Positions 59,094 to 64,000 of a DNA stretch of 64,000 nucleotides are shown here, one piece after another. The position numbers and the translations under genes are program-made. Position 1 is the first letter of the stretch. The number at the start of each line of letters is the position of its first letter. The DNA is from Lindgomyces ingoldianus (taxonomy: Eukaryota > Ascomycota > Dothideomycetes > Pleosporales > Lindgomycetaceae). The DNA lies in assembly GCF_010093535.1 (NCBI RefSeq), contig NW_022985233.1:62001-126000 (forward strand). Reading direction: 5' to 3'. Below the pieces are notes generated by a model. That model was not told the origin of the DNA. It searched no databases and was given only the letters and a program-made list of their open reading frames with translations.

Positions 59094-60508
59094 ATGTACT
59101 TTCAACCATTTTCTCTAGCTATGGTATCGTCGATTTTGGCTCTGGGAGAAGCTGGCGTTTTCCGTTTACCGATTACGAGAACGACTATTGGATGGGATTT
59201 TAGATTTTCCTACGAGTCTGCTCACAAATATGTACGGCTATTATGGTGGAGTCTAAAGAAGTGGAATCTGATTTCATCATCTAGGATCGCCAAGCCGTTC
59301 TCACACCTAATCATCGAGTACAACACTCGCCAGTCTCACACGGCATTAAGAACAAGCGATATCCAGGTGATAGAAATAGTGCATCTGGATTATGGGATAT
59401 CTTTAATGCCGAGAAGAGCTATCGCGGCGACAATGACATCGTCTTCTGGAGCATCTACACCACGCCCGTCAGCATCGGCAACCCATCACTCAAACTCAAT
59501 GCCGTTGTCGACACTAGCTGGGGGCCTCTTTTCATCCCCTCCGCCAACTGCACCTACGATGATTACGAGAAAGACCATTGTCTTGTTCATCCACTTTACA
59601 ACTCGTCGTTGTCATCAACCTACCGCGAAAATCTTACCGCTACCAAGCTTGCGTACTGGAGCTACTCAGGAGTATATACAAAAGGCAGTATTTCCCTAGA
59701 TAGCCTGCATGTAGGAGACCTGGAAATAAAAGAGCAAGAGTTTGAAGAAGCAACGTGGTGGCGTGCAGGATATCTGACGCGCGACGATCTTTTTGATGCT
59801 GTGCTTGGTCTTGCACTCCATCGCACATTCGATGAATGGGGCAATTTTAGTGCGCCAAGTCCATTCCAGAACATGGTTGATCAAGAGCTCTTAGACGAGG
59901 ATCTGTTCACGCTACAGCTCCCACGGACCGATCACGAGAGAGGAGAGATCACTCTGGGCGGCCTACCCGAGAACGTAACCTGCAACAAGTTCATAGACGT
60001 ACCATTAGACCACAGCAAAGATAGCTCTGGTGACCGTTTCTGGGATTTCTACCCTTCGAACGGATGGAAAATCTCCGTTCAGAATATCTCTATGTGCTAC
60101 GACTGCCCTTACACCACGCGACCAATTCTTACCGAAGAGCACATCGCGATCATTTCATCTTCTCACCCCTACATTTCTCTCCCAAGCGAAGTTGCGAAAA
60201 AGGCCAATGAATATATCGGCCTGAAAGAGATGATGGACTGGATTGACTGCGAGGATCGATCGAGCTTGTTAGACTTGATGTTCACGTTTGGGCCAAATGG
60301 CGAAAGTATTACGTTAACGCCTTGGGACTATTTGATCGAGGTGTATGATGATTTATATGAACAGTTGAAGTGCGTTTCTGCGTTTCAGAATTTAGAGGGT
60401 TATGGGGAGCAAGGGTTTATTATTTTGGGAGCGCCGTTTTTGAATGGGGTGTATAGTGTGTGGGATGCTGAGAGGGAGTATATTTCGTTTGGGAATCGGC
60501 CGATGTGA
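59094..60508 (+). CDS. Secreted pepsin-fold protein with altered catalytic motifs (pseudo-aspartic protease)
   Basis: Exons are 59094..59231 and 59285..60508 (53-nt intron, GTACGG..ATCTAG), giving 453 aa. A signal peptide (M-Y-F-Q-P-F-S-L-A-M-V-S-S-I-L-A-L-G-E-A) and a propeptide precede the A1 fold. N-lobe: I-Y-T-T-P-V-S-I-G-N-P then V-V-D-T-S-W-G-P-L-F-I-P-S, where the D122-T-G of active enzymes is D-T-S. The flap A-Y-W-S-Y-S-G, D-A-V-L-G-L-A-L and E-I-T-L-G-G-L are recognisable. C-lobe: where D-T/S-G-T is expected, the sequence is A-I-I-S-S-S-H-P-Y-I-S-L-P, so the second catalytic Asp is Ser (about residue 337). The end G-F-I-I-L-G-A-P-F-L-N-G-V-Y-S-V-W-D is normal. The rest of the fold is intact, so it is probably not a pseudogene. 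Proteolysis is unlikely; binding or inhibitor roles are speculative. Confidence 0.8.
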
Positions 60509-60638
60509 ATGGATGGGTTATATTCACGAGACGCTAAGGAGAATAGGATATGCAGATGTGAGCCCATTTAAATATAACTTTGTTTCGATAGGGCCAGAGA
60601 ATTATATATAAGCAATAATTGTTAGTTACGCCATCTAT

Positions 60639-60653
60639 AACTGTCACAGTTAT
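60639..60653. repeat. Short inverted repeat TAACTG..CAGTTA
   Basis: A perfect 6-bp inverted repeat with a 3-bp centre (TAACTG TCA CAGTTA). The 190 bp that follow have a TATATAGGG element and a pyrimidine-rich stretch similar in layout to copia-type LTRs. That identification is weak. Confidence 0.3.
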
Positions 60654-62769
60654 CTAACCCGAGTCCCCTATGGGCTTGGCATCACGTATATAGGGTCTTC
60701 AGCCTTCATATCTCTGCCTCTGACCCTAAGGTTTACTCTCCCTTTGTACACCTATCCTGCATTCTCTCTCTGTGCCTCATGCTTCCTGTTCGATGCCTCT
60801 CGCAATAACCCAATATAAAGGAATAGACGCAGATAAATAGATCGAAATGAAAGAAAGTAATAGAAAGGTATTTGCCATGCCAAAATCATCTACTAGGTTA
60901 TCTATTTGTACGTACTCATCTTCAAATACCTTAACAGAAACAAACGTAATTCTACTGCTTTAACTTGAGGCTTAGTAGGTCTTTGGAGCTTTTTCTACTA
61001 TCTTTACTTTCCTAGATACAATTACTCACTTTCGGCACCTCTCTGGCATCCGCGATGACTCATCGCCTTTGTTACCACATGCTCATTGACCTTCTTGGGC
61101 TTGAAAACGATCTGGTGTGGCTAGTGAGGGCATTAATCGAAACGTTGATTATGGGACCCCTAGCATAGATTCATCCCAGACGTCGGTCCCCGCGATAGTT
61201 TTATTTTCAGAATATTGAGGTAGATGAGGCAGCGAGATTCCTAGCGCTATCCATTAAGGTGCAGTATTCTCTAGAAGTATCAGTAAGCATTTATAGCGGT
61301 GCCTCATATGGTCACTTCTGTATTGGGTCAGCGCTATAGATGTTGAGCGTTCCATTCATTATTGCTCAAGCTTTCCAAAAAAAAAATAAGGGGGTTTTTT
61401 GGATTAGAGAACTTTGAAGCTTAGAGGTAGGCCATTGGAGAAGATCTTGGTAATCATCTACCAGAAATTAGTCATTCGCAGCTAGTTGAAGTTCCAAGAA
61501 TATCAAACATTTAGGTGTCTTTCAACTAGTGCCTCCAATTTTCGACTTATAATCGTATAATGTCACGGTCGCCTTTCAGCGTCATTCCCGGTAGCAGCAG
61601 CACCCCATTTTGCCAGTTTCCTCACGGGATGGCGGTCATTTTCAGTTGGATAGCACGCAGCAGTGGTAACAAGGCTATTCGTAGGACCAAGTAGCTAGCC
61701 CGGTGTGCATTTCCGGAAACCCGAAAGCAGCCAAGCTGAGAAAACAGTTATGCCGAACACGACTGAGCAAAGGAAACTGAGCACGGAATACCCAAATCAA
61801 CACCAACGACCCATGGAAAGCAATAAACCCACCCGTGTGGGCTTATCTCGCGTTTAATGCGCGATTTCGAAGCCCTGTCCGTCGCTGTCGTACCATGTGA
61901 TGCAATGGAAGAAAATAGCCTAAGATACGAGCCACCCCAGCGTGACGGAAGAAATGAACTGAGTTATATTGATATGGAAGAGATAGCCAATAGGTCGACC
62001 CTTGTTCCGAACCAGCCTCTGGATCGCTCACTCGTTGGGCTTGCCGACGAGATGCCAGTCTTGTCCAATTTCGTAGCTGAACCATTACAGTGAGATGGTG
62101 GTAGAGCGCAGCACAGAGAGCAGAGATGAGACGTTACGGAAAATACCCCAAATTATGCGGAAGACCTCGTTTCCCAGAAAAGGCGCATTTGTAATAGAAT
62201 TCGCGGCTTAACTCGTCCGGGGGGAGAATAGGCACCACGATGGAACTAAATACCCACTAGACTGGTCGCATAGGCTTCCAAGCCCATCTTCCAGAATCGG
62301 CGGGGATTTATCTGATGTAAGTGGCTACCGCTGTATTTTGAAATGATATTCTTATAGCAAGACACGTCTGCGAGGGTGATTAGCATGCAACTAGTAGTCA
62401 TTAAAATTGGTCATTGTATAAGGTAAGTCGCATACCTATGAGGTGGAGTAAGTTACTTAACGGGAAAGCCAACTGAATTGGTAGTACCGCAAAGGGATTG
62501 CTTGAAACTCCTTCGCCCACTCTTCTTCTTCTCCATCATTTTCACCATCCTTTCTAGCCTCTAGAACAGAAGTCAGCTCGTCTTTAGACAATAAACACGG
62601 CCCCTTCGAATGCTCACAGGGAGTTCTTAACGTCGCTATGGCACCTCTAACCATCATCAATGGTATCCCACATTACTCACAGAAACTTTCTAGCTTCATT
62701 TTAAGGAGGCTAATTCCCTAGCAACTTTATACTAGTTTTATATGCCAACACTTGCCTGGAACCCATCTA

Positions 62770-62880
62770 ATACTCACCAGGCGCTCACACACTACTCACC
62801 AATGCTCACTAGCACTCACCCACCATCGCTCTCGCTTATCATTGCCCTCATCCACCATTACTGCTCACCTCAGTGCTCTC
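62770..62880. repeat. Degenerate CTCAC-rich tract
   Basis: Imperfect units such as ACTCACCA, GCTCACAC, GCTCACTA and ACTCACCC repeat at irregular spacing. No exact period is visible by eye. Confidence 0.5.
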
Positions 62881-63179
62881 CACCAAGATTACTCCTAAGC
62901 AGGTAGGCAGAACCAATTGCTAGCGCATTAAACTACTTTTCTGTGCTTTGCTTACCCCCTATTAGTGACGCTGACAGGGACGAAATTCGTGTAGCTTTAA
63001 CTCAAGATTAGGTAGTTATACTAAGGCAAAGTACAGGTAAGGGTAAGTGTTAGGGCAAAGGTAAGAAACGGCATATTAATATATATTTCTATTAAATAAT
63101 CCAGAGATCAATCTACCCTTATCTAGCGCAATAAATATGCTGGATTAAAAACCTTTTAAAAAAAAAAAAAGTTCCGGCC

Positions 63180-63504
63180 TCAAGCTTTTGCGTTGTTGAT
63201 TCAAGATCGATAGGAATACGTGCACCACGAGTTAATCTAGATATATTGAATACCAAGCTCTATGATAAACAGCATGGCATCTCGAAAAGTACTCGGTATG
63301 ATGTTCCATGAATTGTAGTCTTATAGTTCTCGAAGGTTGCGATTGCGTAGTGCATGTTTGCTTCTTTCCCCAACAATGACTTAGAACTACATACTCCGCG
63401 TCCCCATTGTCCGGCTCAAAAGGCCGAACCGTAGTTACTCTACCTTCTTTCCTCCAGATTTCTAAACTCTCTTTGGCAATTGAGGTCCCGGGGTACTTTT
63501 TCAC
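63180..63504 (-). pseudogene. HET-domain gene relic (heterokaryon incompatibility family)
   Basis: The minus strand encodes E-Y-V-V-L-S-H-C-W-G-K-K-Q, the first HET signature. It then shifts frame to a segment with I-P-S-T-F-R-D-A-M and L-G-I-Q-Y-I-stop-I-N-S-W-C, matching the second HET block, where families have L-P-K-T-F-x-D-A-I ... L-G-I-x-Y-L-W-I-D-S-L-C. The W codon is TAG (63237-63239) and the D codon is AAC (63231-63233). A further TAA lies upstream in the same frame. The gene is therefore broken by at least one frameshift and two stops. Known family role: non-self recognition leading to cell death after fusion. No functional product is expected. Confidence 0.75.
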
Positions 63505-63742
63505 GGGTTATAGTGGTCAAACAGGTCTCTAAAAGCGACTAGACCCAAATCAGACTTTGAGGGGAGAGCCGACGACTGTTAATTGAAGGCGGAGGTAGTA
63601 CCGCTTTCTACACTGAAGAATTATTAGAAACAACTTTGAACAGCAAGTTGCGTACAACATGCAATAGTGGCATTTTCAACATATATAAGTAGGTCCAAAA
63701 GTGAAGAACTTAATTTTTAGCTTTCGGTCGGTCATCATTGAA

Positions 63743-64000
63743 ATGGACCTCCAAAGTGAAACTGTCCTTTACGCGGTACTCTTTTGTGTTGCAGCATTGA
63801 GTGCATATGCGTCCTACATCTACTTCGAAGACCCGGTCCTAATTTACGATTTATACAAGCCATTGAGAGGAGCTTAGCAAGAAGCGCAACCAGGGTCAGA
63901 AGCAGAGTGGATGAGATATATCAAATTCGAGGTGATGGAAGTTAGTGCCTTGATGAAGGTAGCCGGGTATTTTCACCTCGATCTTCCCTAGCTAGAGCCT
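63743..64000 (+). pseudogene. Membrane-anchored reading frame interrupted by TAG (runs to window edge)
   Basis: ATG 63743 begins M-D-L-Q-S-E-T-V-L-Y-A-V-L-F-C-V-A-A-L-S-A-Y, a likely signal-anchor, and meets TAG after L-R-G-A at codon 47. The same frame then stays open through S-E-A-E-W-M-R-Y-I-K-F-E-V-M-E-V until another TAG after L-P near 63988. Both stops could derive from TGG (Trp). It may be a decayed gene, or a short gene plus noise. Family not recognised and the 3' end is outside the window. Confidence 0.35.

Larger units (their letters stand above)
60509..63179. other. AT-rich, gene-free right end with relics
   Basis: No intact gene. Notable items are an inverted repeat at about 60639-60653, an A10-type run at 61378-61387, a short acidic minus-strand frame (62457-62660, K-D-G-E-N-D-G-E-E-E-E), a 78-codon plus-strand frame (61857-62093) with no family, and a CTCAC-rich low-complexity tract (62770-62880). 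Confidence 0.4.

Noticed and set aside
61200..61400. Possible pogo/Tc1 transposase remnant (E-A-A-R-F)
   Set aside because: Only a five-residue resemblance was seen and the surrounding frame does not match the helix-turn-helix.

Overview
The window is nuclear DNA of a filamentous ascomycete (Pezizomycotina). Genes are split by short introns of about 47-213 nt with GT..AG ends and CTAAT/CTGAT-like branch points. The gene set fits fungi: a calcineurin A, a Gtr1 GTPase, a fungal DUF1688/Urc4 protein, a Zn(II)2Cys6 regulator with a fungal middle-homology region, an AA11-like LPMO and a HET-domain relic. A leotiomycete-like fungus is possible, but that is a guess. All exon coordinates below were worked out by hand from splice signals, frame continuity and family motifs.

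Layout. 0-13.4 kb: 3' end of a dephospho-CoA kinase (+), a disordered unknown protein (+), a second unknown with an EPIQ repeat (+), a CID-domain RNA-processing protein (+), a large chromodomain/HDA2-3-like chromatin protein (+), and SPC3 of the signal peptidase complex (+). 13.4-16.4 kb: gene-free. 16.4-26.7 kb: an eight-exon MFS sugar porter (+), an Mpo1-like fatty-acid dioxygenase (+), a PQ-loop vacuolar transporter (-) and an auxilin (-). 26.7-41.6 kb: Urc4 (+), Gtr1 (+), a Zn2Cys6 factor (-), a WW-domain protein (+) and a Yar1-like ankyrin protein (-). 41.6-44.9 kb: AT-rich, gene-free. 44.9-55 kb: a cytochrome P450 (-) divergent from an Aim6-like phosphodiesterase (+), an Mmc1-like mitochondrial protein (-), calcineurin A (-) and an AA11-like secreted LPMO (-). 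55-64 kb: gene-poor and decaying. It holds a degraded membrane-protein gene (-), a secreted aspartic-protease-fold protein that has lost a catalytic Asp (+), a broken HET gene (-) and a truncated membrane-anchored reading frame at the edge.

Most of the window is housekeeping: CoA synthesis, secretion, chromatin silencing, TORC1 signalling, ribosome assembly, calcium signalling, clathrin uncoating and mitochondrial structure. The accessory part is the right end. There, TGG->TAG-type changes and AT enrichment suggest repeat-induced point mutation (RIP) or similar decay. No gene cluster, CRISPR array, rRNA or tRNA was found. The points most worth a second look are the catalytically altered aspartic protease, the decayed 57-58 kb gene, two GC-AG introns confirmed by conserved protein sequence, and the chromodomain fused to an HDA2/3-like region.
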